NCBI GenBank assembly: GCA_964470375.1
Contig: CAYYCP010000049.1
Coordinates: 1 to 26,429, forward strand
Reading direction: 5' to 3'
Source: CAYNQK01 sp964470375
Lineage (GTDB): Bacteria; Spirochaetota; Spirochaetia; Treponematales; JBGSOB01
Length of the DNA stretch: 26,429 nt
The translations under genes and the position numbers were made by a program. Below the pieces are notes generated by a model. The model saw nothing but the letters and a program-made list of their open reading frames with translations. It searched no databases and had not been told where the DNA came from. Shown here piece after piece: positions 1-8,123 of the stretch. Position 1 is the first letter of the stretch. Every line of letters starts with the position of its first letter.

Positions 1-82
1 CGGGGAAGCCGCAGGGGCACTGGTTGTCGGAGCAGACGCCGTCCTGGCCGGGATTAGCCTCGGGAACATCGAAATACTCCAT
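1..82 (-). CDS. 5' end of an unidentified cysteine-containing protein (runs off left edge)
   Basis: The minus strand has GGAGGAGG followed by a short spacer and ATG at 82, then an open frame to the window edge (27 complete codons). The visible N-terminus begins MEYFDVPEANPGQDG and then contains Cys residues spaced as CxxxxxCPCG. The very strong ribosome-binding site and the clean reading frame support a real gene. The cysteine spacing could belong to a small metal-binding or Fe-S type motif, but too little is visible to name a family. It is divergent from the MFS gene. I do not recognise the product. Confidence 0.6.
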   Translation of the reverse strand, partial: MEYFDVPEANPGQDGVCSDNQCPCGFP

Positions 83-142
83 AGGGACCTCCTCCGCGGA
101 AATGACCGCGGCTTGCCGACCCGGGAGTCGATATGTGCCAGT

Positions 143-259
143 ATGGATCCATTTTTCACCCCAGTCAAGAAATCCGCCGGAGCCGAGGCCCGCCTGGAGG
201 AAGCGGCCGCGGCCAGGAAGGCCATGGAGGAAAAGCCCGCCGCCAGGCAGGCCGTGTAA
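143..259 (+). CDS. possible small protein, 38 aa
   Basis: ATG at 143 to TAA at 259 gives 38 residues: MDPFFTPVKKSAG, then a charged Ala/Glu/Arg-rich stretch that would form an amphipathic helix. Third codon positions are mostly G or C, as in neighbouring real genes. Against it, no good Shine-Dalgarno precedes the ATG and the length is close to chance for GC-rich DNA. It lies between a minus-strand gene start at 82 and the MFS gene. No function can be proposed. Confidence 0.3.
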   Translation: MDPFFTPVKKSAGAEARLEEAAAARKAMEEKPAARQAV

Positions 260-344
260 TAGAAGAACGCGATCTCCTGCATGCCCCTCTCCACCGGCCG
301 GCGACACAGTGTCCCGTCGATCCGCGCTTTTGTCAAGTTTCGGC

Positions 345-371
345 GGGGCCGGCTTTCCTCGTCCGGCCGCC
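345..371 (+). promoter_or_regulatory. hairpin just upstream of the MFS gene start
   Basis: GGCCGG (347-352) pairs with CCGGCC (363-368), extended by GG/CC (345-346 with 370-371) past one bulged base, with a 10-nt loop. It ends 7 nt before the chosen start codon and would occupy the ribosome-loading region. An 11-bp palindrome, GACAC-A-GTGTC (303-313), lies a little further upstream. No convincing -10/-35 pair was found in 260-378. The role of either element is unproven. Confidence 0.3.
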
Positions 372-378
372 CCAGGCT

Positions 379-1629
379 ATGCTCGGTTCCATGTTCGACC
401 ACCTCGACGCGGGCCGGAAACGGCTCTTCTTCGCCCTCCTGGCCAACTTCGTGATTCTGGGCATATCCATGACCATCTTCGGAGCGGCCGTGCCTCAGAT
501 CATCGACGGCTTCGGCTGGGACTACCTCAGCACGGGCATGGTCATGTCGGCGGGGGCACTGGGCGGCTTCCTCTCCACGGTCGTCTGCGGGATCCTGCTG
601 AGACGTATCCCGGCCAAGCTCCTCCTAACCCTGGGCTTGGGCCTCATAGCCCTGGGGCTGGCCCTGTTCGGGCGCATCCCCTCGGCCCTAGCCAACGCCG
701 TCATCAACCTGGGCATAGGCCTAGGGGCGGGCTTCTCCGAAGTGATCACCAACTCGGCGGTGGTGCGCATGGAGAAGCCCGGCGAGAGCCGGCTCATGAA
801 CCTCATGCACGCCTCCTTCTGTGTGGGCGCCGCCCTGGGTCCCATATTCGTGGGCGTCCTGGGCGCGGTCCACCTGGCCTTCACCGTGGTCTTCGCCGGC
901 TCGGCCGGCCTTCAGGCCCTGATCATCCTCCTCATGCTCCTGCAGTCCTTCCCGGACATGCGCACGGGGTCCGGTGCATCCCGGAACGACGAGGGCCGAC
1001 CCGCCGACGGAAGCCCGGTCGCAGCCGCGAAAAGCCCTCCCTGGAAGCGTCTCCTCTTCTGGGCCCTGGTGGGGGCCATGTTCCTCTACGTGGGCGTGGA
1101 GCTCACCTACAGCGGCTGGATAGCGGAATTCTCCGCCCGCCACCGCTTCCTGGACAGCTCCACGGCGGCCTTCACCGTATCGGCCTTCTGGCTGGGCCTT
1201 CTGGCAGGACGCCTGGGCCTGTCCTTGCGCTACCGGGGCAAGCGGCAGGAGATCGTCCTGGCCCTTCTGGCCTCTGGGAGCGTGCTCTTTTACGCCCTGA
1301 CCGTGCTGTCGCCGGCCGGGACGGGCCCGGCCTCCCTGTGGACCTGGGCCTGCGCGCTCCTCACCGGCCTGTGCTTCTCCGGATGCTATCCCATCATCAT
1401 GAGCGTGCTGGGGGCCGAGTTCGAGGGCTCCACGGTGGTGCTGGGAATATGCTCCTCCGCGGCCGGGGCGGGCACCCTCCTCTTCCCCATGGCCACGGGC
1501 GCCTTGGCCTCCTCCGCGGGCCTTTCCAGAGCCATGCTGGCCGCGGCCGGGGTGGACGCCCTCCTGGCAGCCCTTTCCATCGGTATAGCCCTGGGGAGGA
1601 AGCGCAGTCAGGTCATTCGGGCGGATTGA
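379..1629 (+). CDS. MFS transporter, sugar-permease-like
   Basis: The 416-residue product has about twelve hydrophobic segments in two halves, separated by a hydrophilic loop (roughly residues 190-220) rich in Gly/Ser/Arg. Phrases such as LMNLMHASFCVGAALGP in the first half and YVGVELTYSGWIAEF opening the second half resemble the FucP-like (COG0738) branch of the major facilitator superfamily, which imports sugars by proton symport. That branch assignment is from memory of the family. The frame is open far upstream, but sequence before 379 does not look like protein; ATG 391 is an alternative start, and neither has a strong ribosome-binding site. The 3' end overlaps the convergent anti-sigma-like gene by 17 bp. 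Substrate unknown; the arabinose genes are nearby but not adjacent, so a link is speculation. Confidence 0.85.
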   Translation: MLGSMFDHLDAGRKRLFFALLANFVILGISMTIFGAAVPQIIDGFGWDYLSTGMVMSAGALGGFLSTVVCGILLRRIPAKLLLTLGLGLIALGLALFGRIPSALANAVINLGIGLGAGFSEVITNSAVVRMEKPGESRLMNLMHASFCVGAALGPIFVGVLGAVHLAFTVVFAGSAGLQALIILLMLLQSFPDMRTGSGASRNDEGRPADGSPVAAAKSPPWKRLLFWALVGAMFLYVGVELTYSGWIAEFSARHRFLDSSTAAFTVSAFWLGLLAGRLGLSLRYRGKRQEIVLALLASGSVLFYALTVLSPAGTGPASLWTWACALLTGLCFSGCYPIIMSVLGAEFEGSTVVLGICSSAAGAGTLLFPMATGALASSAGLSRAMLAAAGVDALLAALSIGIALGRKRSQVIRAD

Positions 1630-1981
1630 GGGCAATGAGGGTCAGCGAGGCCTCCACCGCCTCGTCCAGGCCAACGAAGGCCTCGTCCTGAAAAGCCTCC
1701 TGGGCCATGAGGATGCCCTCGGCCATGAGGCTCCACTCGCGCTTATGGCGGGCCGCATTGTCTGAAGCCAGGAAACAGAGCCCGCCCGCGGCCAGGCAGG
1801 CGGCCAAGCCCCATGCCAGGGCTACGCCCCGCTTGTGCATGCGTATTTTCCATCCGGGAGTAGATCGGGATGCCTGCAGGGCAGAGTCCGCAAGGGCATC
1901 CCAATCCGCCTCCTCTGCCTGGCCGGAGATGAAATCCTTGTAGGCCGCATCGGCCCTTTCCATACTCATCCTCTCGCTCAT
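1613..1981 (-). CDS. putative single-span membrane anti-sigma factor
   Basis: This 122-residue protein has a short acidic cytoplasmic-type N-terminus, one membrane segment at about residues 52-72 (VALAWGLAACLAAGGLCFL) and a small C-terminal domain of about 50 residues that would face the periplasm. Its start overlaps the stop of the ECF sigma gene by 4 bp (ATGA), which implies coupled translation. A one-span protein directly after an ECF sigma gene is usually its anti-sigma factor, but no HxxxCxxC zinc motif is present, so the call rests on topology and context. The 3' end overlaps the convergent MFS gene by 17 bp. Confidence 0.6.
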   Translation of the reverse strand: MSERMSMERADAAYKDFISGQAEEADWDALADSALQASRSTPGWKIRMHKRGVALAWGLAACLAAGGLCFLASDNAARHKREWSLMAEGILMAQEAFQDEAFVGLDEAVEASLTLIALNPPE

Positions 1982-2565
1982 CCGCCACCCTCCTCAGCCC
2001 ACAGGGCGGCGAAACGCTTGCGTGCCCTGTGCAGCCTGAGCTTGGCCGCACCCTCGCTGATGCCCATGGCGCTGGCTATGCCGGCCAGGGTGGCGCCCTC
2101 GAATTCACGGAGGCGCAGGATGGCTCGGTCGGCCGGGGTCAACATCAATAAGGCTCGCCTGACCGCCCGGGCCTTCTCGGCATCCGCAAGGATCTCGTCC
2201 GCCGCGGGGACAGCCTCTCCCACCGCCAAGGCCGCGACACGATCCCTCTTACGCTCGGCGGCCCGGCGGGATCGGCCCGCATCCGCGGCCCGTCGCAAGG
2301 CGCAACGGTAGAGGAAGGTCCGTAAGGAGGCCTGACCGCGAAAACGCCGGAGCCCACCCGCAGCCAGGCCACAGAGAAGCTCTTGCAAAGCGTCGAGGGC
2401 GTCCTCCTCGGCCCCGGGCAGGAGACCGCGCAGGAGGCCTAGGAGCCAGGGGCCGTGGCGCCTGACGATCAGGCGGAAGGCGTCTTGATCACCCCCGAGA
2501 TAGGCTCTCACTAAGTCCTCGTCGCTGGGCCCGCCTAGGCCGGCCTCACCGCTCGAGTCGCGCAT
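1978..2565 (-). CDS. ECF-type RNA polymerase sigma factor
   Basis: The 195-residue protein has sigma-70 region 2 at about residues 15-90 (EDLVRAYLGGDQDAF, then FRGQASLRTFLYR, the -10-recognising/melting part). Region 4 lies at about 130-190 (LTPADRAILRLREFEG, AGIASAMGISEGAAKLRLHRAR, a helix-turn-helix for the -35). Regions 1 and 3 are missing, as expected for ECF sigmas. The linker is rich in Arg and Ala. No clear Shine-Dalgarno precedes the ATG at 2565; the gene lies 26 bp after the Spy-like gene and may depend on it for translation. It likely controls envelope-stress genes, including its own operon (inference). No ECF subgroup could be assigned. Confidence 0.9.
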   Translation of the reverse strand: MRDSSGEAGLGGPSDEDLVRAYLGGDQDAFRLIVRRHGPWLLGLLRGLLPGAEEDALDALQELLCGLAAGGLRRFRGQASLRTFLYRCALRRAADAGRSRRAAERKRDRVAALAVGEAVPAADEILADAEKARAVRRALLMLTPADRAILRLREFEGATLAGIASAMGISEGAAKLRLHRARKRFAALWAEEGGG

Positions 2566-2591
2566 GCCAGGAATATACTCGAATCAGGGCC

Positions 2592-3122
2592 CTATTTCCC
2601 TTTCTTGGCCGCGGGCGGCGCGAGGCGCCTACGCCTCGCCTCCGCGGCTTTCTTCAATGCCTTTGCCTTCTCCAGGGCGGCCGCCTCCTTCTTTCGGATA
2701 TCCTCCTTGTCCAGGACCGCGGGCTCCTTCCCGGACAGGACGGCCGCCTCCTGGGCACGGATGAAGCGCCGCAGGATCAACCACTTCTTGTCGCCCACGA
2801 TGCCGCGGATCTCGACCTCGGCCTTGATGCGGGCTAGACGCATGCGTAGCTGAGCCTCATAGCCCTCGCGCAGGGCCTTTTCCACTTTGGCCATGTCGGG
2901 CTGGGCCTCCACCAGGAGGCGCTCGGCCCCGGCCTCGGCCAGCTTGAGGTCGGCCTTGCCCTTGGCCAGCTCGGCCACCAGGCGCTGATAGACGGCATCA
3001 ACCTTAGTCGCTTCCTCATCGCTCAAGCCGGCCTTCTGGTAGGCGGCCTTGGACACCTGGGCGGCCAGCCCCCAGGCGGCCAGGACGGTCAGGCAAGCGA
3101 GAACTGCAATCCTCTTCTGCAT
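2592..3122 (-). CDS. Spy/CpxP/ZraP-like periplasmic protein
   Basis: The 176-residue product has an Sec-type signal peptide (MQKRIAVLACLTVLAAWGLAAQ, cleavage near AAQ/VS). A long, almost uninterrupted charged helical region follows, rich in Ala, Lys, Glu and Arg, ending in a very basic tail. That is the look of LTXXQ/Spy-type periplasmic chaperones and metal-responsive proteins, though the LTxxQ motif itself is not obvious. The start at 3122 is chosen because GGGAGG sits just upstream; a GTG at 3137 is in frame but would include the ribosome-binding site. It leads the operon with the ECF sigma and anti-sigma-like genes, so it may be the sensor or effector of that stress system (inference). 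Confidence 0.65.
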   Translation of the reverse strand: MQKRIAVLACLTVLAAWGLAAQVSKAAYQKAGLSDEEATKVDAVYQRLVAELAKGKADLKLAEAGAERLLVEAQPDMAKVEKALREGYEAQLRMRLARIKAEVEIRGIVGDKKWLILRRFIRAQEAAVLSGKEPAVLDKEDIRKKEAAALEKAKALKKAAEARRRRLAPPAAKKGK

Positions 3123-3144
3123 GGTACCTCCCTTCACTCATTAG

Positions 3145-3159
3145 TCGCGCCAAGCGCGA
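3145..3159 (-). promoter_or_regulatory. short perfect hairpin between ara repressor gene and Spy-like gene
   Basis: TCGCGC-CAA-GCGCGA is a 6-bp perfect stem with a 3-nt loop in the 55-bp gap between the two genes. On the minus strand no T-run follows, so it is a weak terminator candidate for the ara operon or a small operator for the Spy-sigma operon. Confidence 0.3.
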
Positions 3160-3177
3160 TGGAGGTTACATGGGAGC

Positions 3178-4155
3178 TCAGGCGGGTGCATTTTCCTTCA
3201 GAAATATCTCCAAGGGGGCCTCGATCCTGGGCGCAGGGGGCTCCCCCAGAACGACGCTGCGGTAGAGTAGCATGATGCCCTCGCGGGCCTGGAATTCGGG
3301 CTTCTGCGATATGAGGCAGTCGATCCGGCCGGCCCTCAGGGCCTCCACGTTGCGCGGCACCAGGTCGTAGCCGATGACGGCCGGGCGCGGTTCCCCCTCG
3401 GGCGGCAGGCAGGCTATCACGCCCCCCAGGGCCGCATTGGCGGCGTAAATCCCGTCCCAGGCCGCCGGCTCCAAGCCCTCCGCGGACTCTGAGACGGACA
3501 CATCGACCCGGCCATGCTCGATCTGCCAGGCGCGGAAGCCCCGCAGGCGGGCGGAGAGATGGGCATCCCCTTGATGGGGATTGATGGCCAAGAGGCGCCT
3601 GGCTGAAGGGGCCAGGAGCGACATGATGCGGCCGGCCAGGTAGCCGGACTTCTCTCCATCCTGGCCGATGGCGCAAAGGGGCTGAAAGCCCGGGATGAGG
3701 GCGTCGAAGAAGACGCAGGGTATGTCGGCCGCCCGCTCCGTCAATACGGGCAGGAGCTCCCCCCCGTCTGTGGGCGCCATCAGGAGGCCGTCATAACCCC
3801 CTTCCAGGGCCGCCTCCAAGGCCAGCGCCGCGGAGCGCAGGCCGTAGCGGTCGAATTCCCGCACGTCTACCGCCACGTCAAAGGCCGCCAGGGCCTCAGA
3901 CGCGGCGCGCGCCCCGGCGTAGGCCAGGGCCCAGTAACCCTCGTCCTCGTCCGCGCGCGGGGCCAGGACCGCGAAGCGGTAGCCCTTGCCCCGCCTCAGG
4001 TGCTTGGCCAGGGGATTGGGAATGAAGCCGGACTCCGCGACGATGCCTTCAACGCGAGCGCGCGTCTCCGCTGACACCCGCCCGCGCCCGTGGAGGACAC
4101 GGTCGACCGTGCCGATGGACACGCCCGCCGCGTCGGCGATCTGCCTTAGGGTCAC
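3178..4155 (-). CDS. LacI-family repressor of the arabinose operon
   Basis: The 325-residue protein opens with a LacI-type helix-turn-helix (residues 1-20, MTLRQIADAAGVSIGTVDRV) and a hinge-helix region ending near RRGKG at about residue 57. A periplasmic-binding-protein-like sugar-sensing domain follows to the end (for example ALAYAGARAASEAL, PTDGGELLP, VIGYDLVPRN). It is the last gene of araB-araA-araD, overlapping araD by 4 bp (ATGA), so it should be made with the enzymes and repress its own operon. It presumably binds L-arabinose or a pathway intermediate and the palindrome at 8101-8126. It is a LacI-type analogue of AraR; the Bacillus AraR has a GntR-type DNA-binding domain, so the symbol is not assigned. 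Effector identity is inferred from context. Confidence 0.88.
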   Translation of the reverse strand: MTLRQIADAAGVSIGTVDRVLHGRGRVSAETRARVEGIVAESGFIPNPLAKHLRRGKGYRFAVLAPRADEDEGYWALAYAGARAASEALAAFDVAVDVREFDRYGLRSAALALEAALEGGYDGLLMAPTDGGELLPVLTERAADIPCVFFDALIPGFQPLCAIGQDGEKSGYLAGRIMSLLAPSARRLLAINPHQGDAHLSARLRGFRAWQIEHGRVDVSVSESAEGLEPAAWDGIYAANAALGGVIACLPPEGEPRPAVIGYDLVPRNVEALRAGRIDCLISQKPEFQAREGIMLLYRSVVLGEPPAPRIEAPLEIFLKENAPA

Positions 4156-4889
4156 ACCCCTCCGCCCTGTCCGTAGTAAGCGCCCGGCCCGTGCTTGCGC
4201 CTGAAGTGCCGCCGGACATAGTGCTCCGGCAGGACAAGGTCAGCGGCGTCCGCGTCCGCGGCCACTGAGAGGGTCAGGCCGGCCATGGCTGCGATCTCCT
4301 CCAGTATCAGGGCTGCCTGCACAGCCTCGCGGGCGCTGGCGCCCCAGGTGAAGGGCCCATGGCCGGCCACCAGAACCATGCGCGTCTCCGCAGGATCCAG
4401 CCCGCGTCCGGCGAAGGTGCGGGCTATCAGATCGCCCGTGAGGCGCTCGTAGTCACCGCCGGTCACCTCGGGCCCCGGCAAGGGAGTGCAGGGGACGGCC
4501 GTGGGCATCTGGTCCGCGTGGGTGGTGCCCATGAGGGGGATGTCGCGGCGGGCCTGGGCCCAGGCGGTGGCGTGGCGCGAGTGCGAGTGGGCTACCCCGC
4601 CCAGGCCCTTGCCGGCGAAGGCCCGGTAGAGCTCCAGGTGGGTGGGCGCGTCGGAGGAGGGGCGCAGGGCTCCCTCCACCTTGGCGCCCTCGATGTCCAG
4701 AAGGACCATGGACTCGGGCCCCAGTTCGGCGTAGGGCACGCCCGAGGGCTTGATAGCCATGACTCCGCCGGCGGCGTCGAAGGCCGAGGCGTTTCCCCAA
4801 GTCAGGATGGCCAGCCCGAAGCGGGCGATGTCCATATTGGCCTCATAGGCCTCCTGGCGCAGGGAGCGATAGCGCTTATCGGCCCCCAT
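4152..4889 (-). CDS. araD: L-ribulose-5-phosphate 4-epimerase
   Basis: This class II aldolase-fold enzyme converts L-ribulose 5-phosphate to D-xylulose 5-phosphate, the last step that brings arabinose into the pentose phosphate pathway. At 245 residues it is close to the usual ~230. Visible features are the phosphate-binding region near WGNASA and IKPSG (residues 31-50), zinc ligands H101 and H103 in AHSHSRHA with H177 in VAGHGPF, the acidic residue in GTTHADQ (D126), and the tyrosines near the C-terminus (Y238/Y239) matching the catalytic Tyr of the family. The start shares one base with the araA stop (TGATG), and its end overlaps the repressor gene by 4 bp. Confidence 0.95.
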   Translation of the reverse strand: MGADKRYRSLRQEAYEANMDIARFGLAILTWGNASAFDAAGGVMAIKPSGVPYAELGPESMVLLDIEGAKVEGALRPSSDAPTHLELYRAFAGKGLGGVAHSHSRHATAWAQARRDIPLMGTTHADQMPTAVPCTPLPGPEVTGGDYERLTGDLIARTFAGRGLDPAETRMVLVAGHGPFTWGASAREAVQAALILEEIAAMAGLTLSVAADADAADLVLPEHYVRRHFRRKHGPGAYYGQGGGV

Positions 4890-6370
4890 CAGCGAGCCCG
4901 GTAGCGGAAGTCAGCGGCCGCCTGGCGCCGGAATGCCGGCAGGTCCAGGCTCTCGTCTATCAGCACGAACTCGGCCCCCACCATGGCCGCCCAGTCTTCA
5001 AGGTGTTCCACGCGCAGGGCCGTGGAATAGCCCGAGTGGTGGGCCCCGCCCGCCAGGATCCAGGCCTCGGCGGCCTCGCGCAGGCCGGGACGCGGCGCCC
5101 ACAGGGTCCGGGCCACCGGCAGGCGCGGCATGGCCGCCGGGGGCGCCACTGAGTCCACGGTGTTCACGATAAGGCGGAAACGGTCGCCCATGTCGATCAG
5201 ACTGGCGTTGAGGGCCGGGCCGGCCGCCCCGTCGAAGACAAGGCGGGCGGGATCATCCTTGCCGCCTATAGACAGGGGATGGACCTCCAGGCGCGGCTTG
5301 CCGGCGGCGATGCTGGGGCAGACCTCCAGCATGTGGGCCCCCAGCACCAGTGAATTGGCGGGATCCAGGTGGTAGGTGTAGTCTTCCATGAAGGAGACCC
5401 CACCCGGCAGGCCCTCGGCCATGACCTTCATGGCCCGCACCAGGGCGGCCGTCTTCCAGTCGCCCTCGGCCCCGAAGCCGTAGCCATCGGCCATCAAACG
5501 CTGGATGGCCAGTCCCGGCAGCTGGGACAGCCCGTGCAAGTCCTCGAAGCAGGTGGTCAGGGCTTTGGCTCCCTCCTTCTCCAGGAGGGACCTCAAGGCC
5601 AGCTCTATGCGGGCTTGGCCGCGAACGGCCTCCAGGCCCTTTCCGGACAGGGCCTCCGGGGCGCATTGGTACTCCGCGCGATAGCGCTCCACCAGGGCCT
5701 CGACGTCCTTCGCGCTCACTGCCTCCACGGCGGCGCTGATGCCTCCCAGGCCCCAGCCGTTCACCGACCAGCCCAGGCGGATCTGGGCTTCCACCTTGTC
5801 TCCCTCGGTGACCGCGACGTCACGCATATTGTCGCCGAAGCGCGACACCTTCATGCCCCGCCCCTCGGCGTAGGCCCGGGCCGCGCGCATCCAGACCTCT
5901 ATGCGGTCCGCCACCTCCGGCTCCAGGTAATGCCCCACAACCACCTTACGCGGAATACGCAGGCGCGCGCAGATGTGCCCGAACTCGCGATCCCCGTGGG
6001 CGGACTGGTTGAGATTCATGAAGTCCATATCGATGCTGGACCAGGGGATGTCGCGGTTGAACTGGGTGTGCAGGTGGAGAAGGGGCTTGGTCAGGCGGGT
6101 GAGCCCGTTGATCCACATCTTGGCCGGAGAGAAGGTGTGCATCCAGGCTATGATGCCGGCGCAGGAGCGGTCGCCCTCGGCCTCCTCGCACATGGCGGCG
6201 ATGGCGTCCGGAGTAGTCAGGACGGCCTTGAAAACCAATCCGGCCGGCAACTTGGCGGCCAATGCCGCGGCCATGGCCCGCGAGTCCTCCTCGACTCTTT
6301 TCAGGGTCTCAGGGCCATAGAGGTGCTGGGAGCCGGTGACGAACCAGAATGAGTATTTCGCGTTCTGCAT
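4889..6370 (-). CDS. araA: L-arabinose isomerase
   Basis: A cytosolic metal-dependent isomerase that converts L-arabinose to L-ribulose. The 493 residues compare with about 500 in E. coli. The N-terminus WFVTGSQHLYG is the family signature. Manganese and catalytic residues correspond to E302 (GAEGDWK), E329 (SFMEDYTYH), H346 (GAHMLEV) and the His pair at 444-445 (GGAHHSGYS). The start ATG at 6370 is preceded by GGAAGGAAGG, which lies within the last codons of araB, so the two genes are translated as a unit. Second gene of the ara operon. Confidence 0.97.
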   Translation of the reverse strand: MQNAKYSFWFVTGSQHLYGPETLKRVEEDSRAMAAALAAKLPAGLVFKAVLTTPDAIAAMCEEAEGDRSCAGIIAWMHTFSPAKMWINGLTRLTKPLLHLHTQFNRDIPWSSIDMDFMNLNQSAHGDREFGHICARLRIPRKVVVGHYLEPEVADRIEVWMRAARAYAEGRGMKVSRFGDNMRDVAVTEGDKVEAQIRLGWSVNGWGLGGISAAVEAVSAKDVEALVERYRAEYQCAPEALSGKGLEAVRGQARIELALRSLLEKEGAKALTTCFEDLHGLSQLPGLAIQRLMADGYGFGAEGDWKTAALVRAMKVMAEGLPGGVSFMEDYTYHLDPANSLVLGAHMLEVCPSIAAGKPRLEVHPLSIGGKDDPARLVFDGAAGPALNASLIDMGDRFRLIVNTVDSVAPPAAMPRLPVARTLWAPRPGLREAAEAWILAGGAHHSGYSTALRVEHLEDWAAMVGAEFVLIDESLDLPAFRRQAAADFRYRAR

Positions 6371-6374
6371 TGCC

Positions 6375-8048
6375 TTACCTTCCTTCCTTCATGAACTTTG
6401 TTTCGCCCTCGACGAAGCGCGCGAGCCTCAAGTAGCGCTGGTATGACAGGGCGTAGGCCTTGGCGGCCGCCGCGTCCGGCTGGTAACTCTTCTCAGCCTT
6501 GGAGGCCATCACCTTCTGGGCCGCCAGGGTGTCCGGATAGATGCCGGCTGCCACGGCCCCGAAGATGGCCGCCCCCAGGGCGCAGGCCTGGTCGCTGGCC
6601 ATCACGTCGATCGATCGGTTCAGGACATCACAGAGGACCTGCATGACGAAGGGGCTCTTCTTAGCCACCCCGCCTATGGCCGCCACGCGTTGGATGGCCA
6701 GGCCCTCGGACTCGAAGCGCTCCACGATCGCCCGCGAGCCATAGGCGGCCGCCTCCACCAGAGCCCGATAGAAGGTCGGCGCGTCCGTGCCCAGGCCCAG
6801 GCCCATGACAGCCCCGGTCAGGGCTTGGTCGGCGTCCGGGGTCCTGCGCCCGTTGAGCCAGTCCAGGGCCAAGGCCGATGAAGGCCCGGCCGGAAGGGCC
6901 GCCGCGGCCCTGTCCAAGGCCGGTAGGATCCCGTCGGCGAGGGCCTTCTCCCGGCTTCCCTCCGCGGCCTCGCCCAGCGGCCAGGCCAGGAGGCGCTTGA
7001 ACCAGGCGAAGATGTCGCCGTAGGCCGACTGCCCGGCCTCGTAGCCCATCATCCCCGGGATGACTGAGCCATCCACCTGGCCGCAGATCCCGGCGATGAC
7101 CTTATCCTCGCCGGGCTTGGCGGGAAGGGGCCCCACCATGACGTCGCAGGTGCTGGTGCCCATGATCCTGAGGAAGGTGCCCGGTCCCACACCGCCACCC
7201 ACCGCGCCCATGTGGGCGTCGTAGGCTCCCACCGCCACCACAGCCGCTGACCTGATACCGAAGCGCTCCTGCCACTCGGGGCAGAGGACGCCGGCCACCT
7301 GGTCCGAGGTATACGTCTCAGTGCCCAGAGAGGCCCCCAGGCGAGCCAGCTCAGGATGCAGGGCGGACAGGAAATCGGCCGAGGGGTAGCCCCCGAAGGC
7401 CCTGTGCCAGAGGGCCTTATGGCCGGCCGCACAGCGCCCGCGCTTGATTGTTCCGGCATCCTTCGCCCCTGTCAGGATGGCCGGCACCCAGTCGCAATGC
7501 TCGATGAAGGTGTAGGCAGCCGCGGTCGCCCGCGGATTGACCCTGGCCACGCGCAGGGCCTTGGCCCAGTACCACTCCGATGAGTAAATCCCGCCTACGT
7601 AGCGGGTGTAGTCAGTCCACTTCCCGCCGTGGGCCAGGGCGTTGATCTCCTCAGCCTCGGCTATCCCGCTATGATCCTTCCAGAGGATGAACATGGCGTC
7701 CGGGTTCTCGGCGAAGTCCTTGCCCAGGGAGAGGGGCTGCCCGGCTTCGTCGGCCAGGGCCGGCGTGCTGCCGGTGGTGTCCACCCCTATCCCGCGGACG
7801 CTCTCGGCCGCCCCGGGGGTCTGGGATACAAGCTCCCGGACCGCCTCCTCCATGGCCTCTACGTAATCCAGGGGATGCTGCCTGAAGATATTGCGCTTGG
7901 GATCGCAATAGGCTCCCTGGGCCCAGCGTTTATAGTAGGCCACCCTCGATCCCAGTTCCCTCCCCGTGCGCGCGTCCACGAGGAGCGCCCGGACCGAATC
8001 CGTCCCGAAATCCAAACCCAGGACAAGATCTCCCTTTCCCATTCCCAT
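6375..8048 (-). CDS. araB: L-ribulokinase
   Basis: FGGY-family carbohydrate kinase that phosphorylates L-ribulose with ATP. The 557 residues match the ~560 of AraB-type ribulokinases and exceed the ~500 of most FGGY kinases. It shows the N-terminal phosphate loop LDFGTDSVRALLVD, GVDTTGSTP, the AraB-type WKDHSG region (DAMFILWKDHS), and the C-terminal AIGGVAKKSPFVMQVLCDVL with the DQACALGAA nucleotide-binding motif. It is the first gene of the operon, 5 bp ahead of araA. Two ATGs occur at 8048 and 8042; the upstream one follows a G-rich stretch that can serve as a ribosome-binding site. Confidence 0.96.
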   Translation of the reverse strand: MGMGKGDLVLGLDFGTDSVRALLVDARTGRELGSRVAYYKRWAQGAYCDPKRNIFRQHPLDYVEAMEEAVRELVSQTPGAAESVRGIGVDTTGSTPALADEAGQPLSLGKDFAENPDAMFILWKDHSGIAEAEEINALAHGGKWTDYTRYVGGIYSSEWYWAKALRVARVNPRATAAAYTFIEHCDWVPAILTGAKDAGTIKRGRCAAGHKALWHRAFGGYPSADFLSALHPELARLGASLGTETYTSDQVAGVLCPEWQERFGIRSAAVVAVGAYDAHMGAVGGGVGPGTFLRIMGTSTCDVMVGPLPAKPGEDKVIAGICGQVDGSVIPGMMGYEAGQSAYGDIFAWFKRLLAWPLGEAAEGSREKALADGILPALDRAAAALPAGPSSALALDWLNGRRTPDADQALTGAVMGLGLGTDAPTFYRALVEAAAYGSRAIVERFESEGLAIQRVAAIGGVAKKSPFVMQVLCDVLNRSIDVMASDQACALGAAIFGAVAAGIYPDTLAAQKVMASKAEKSYQPDAAAAKAYALSYQRYLRLARFVEGETKFMKEGR

Positions 8049-8094
8049 AGGACCCCCACCGGCCGCCTCGAGGCCATAATTGCGATTCGTCCGG

Positions 8095-8123
8095 ATTATA
8101 CCATTGCGTTAACGTACACGCAA
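8095..8123 (-). promoter_or_regulatory. ara operon promoter
   Basis: On the minus strand, -35 TTGCGT (8118-8123), a 17-bp spacer and a perfect -10 TATAAT (8095-8100) lie about 47 bp before the araB start. This is the best sigma-70 promoter match in the window. Transcription would start near 8088, leaving a leader of about 40 nt. The palindromic operator overlaps the -35 box and the whole spacer. Confidence 0.85.

Noticed and set aside
24..1691. Long plus-strand open frame in another frame over the MFS gene
   Set aside because: Its translation is Pro/Arg/Gly-rich and without domain character, typical of an off-frame reading in GC-rich DNA.
5369..6352. Long plus-strand open frame opposite araA
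   Set aside because: It is antisense to a gene with all catalytic residues of L-arabinose isomerase and has no supporting start signals.
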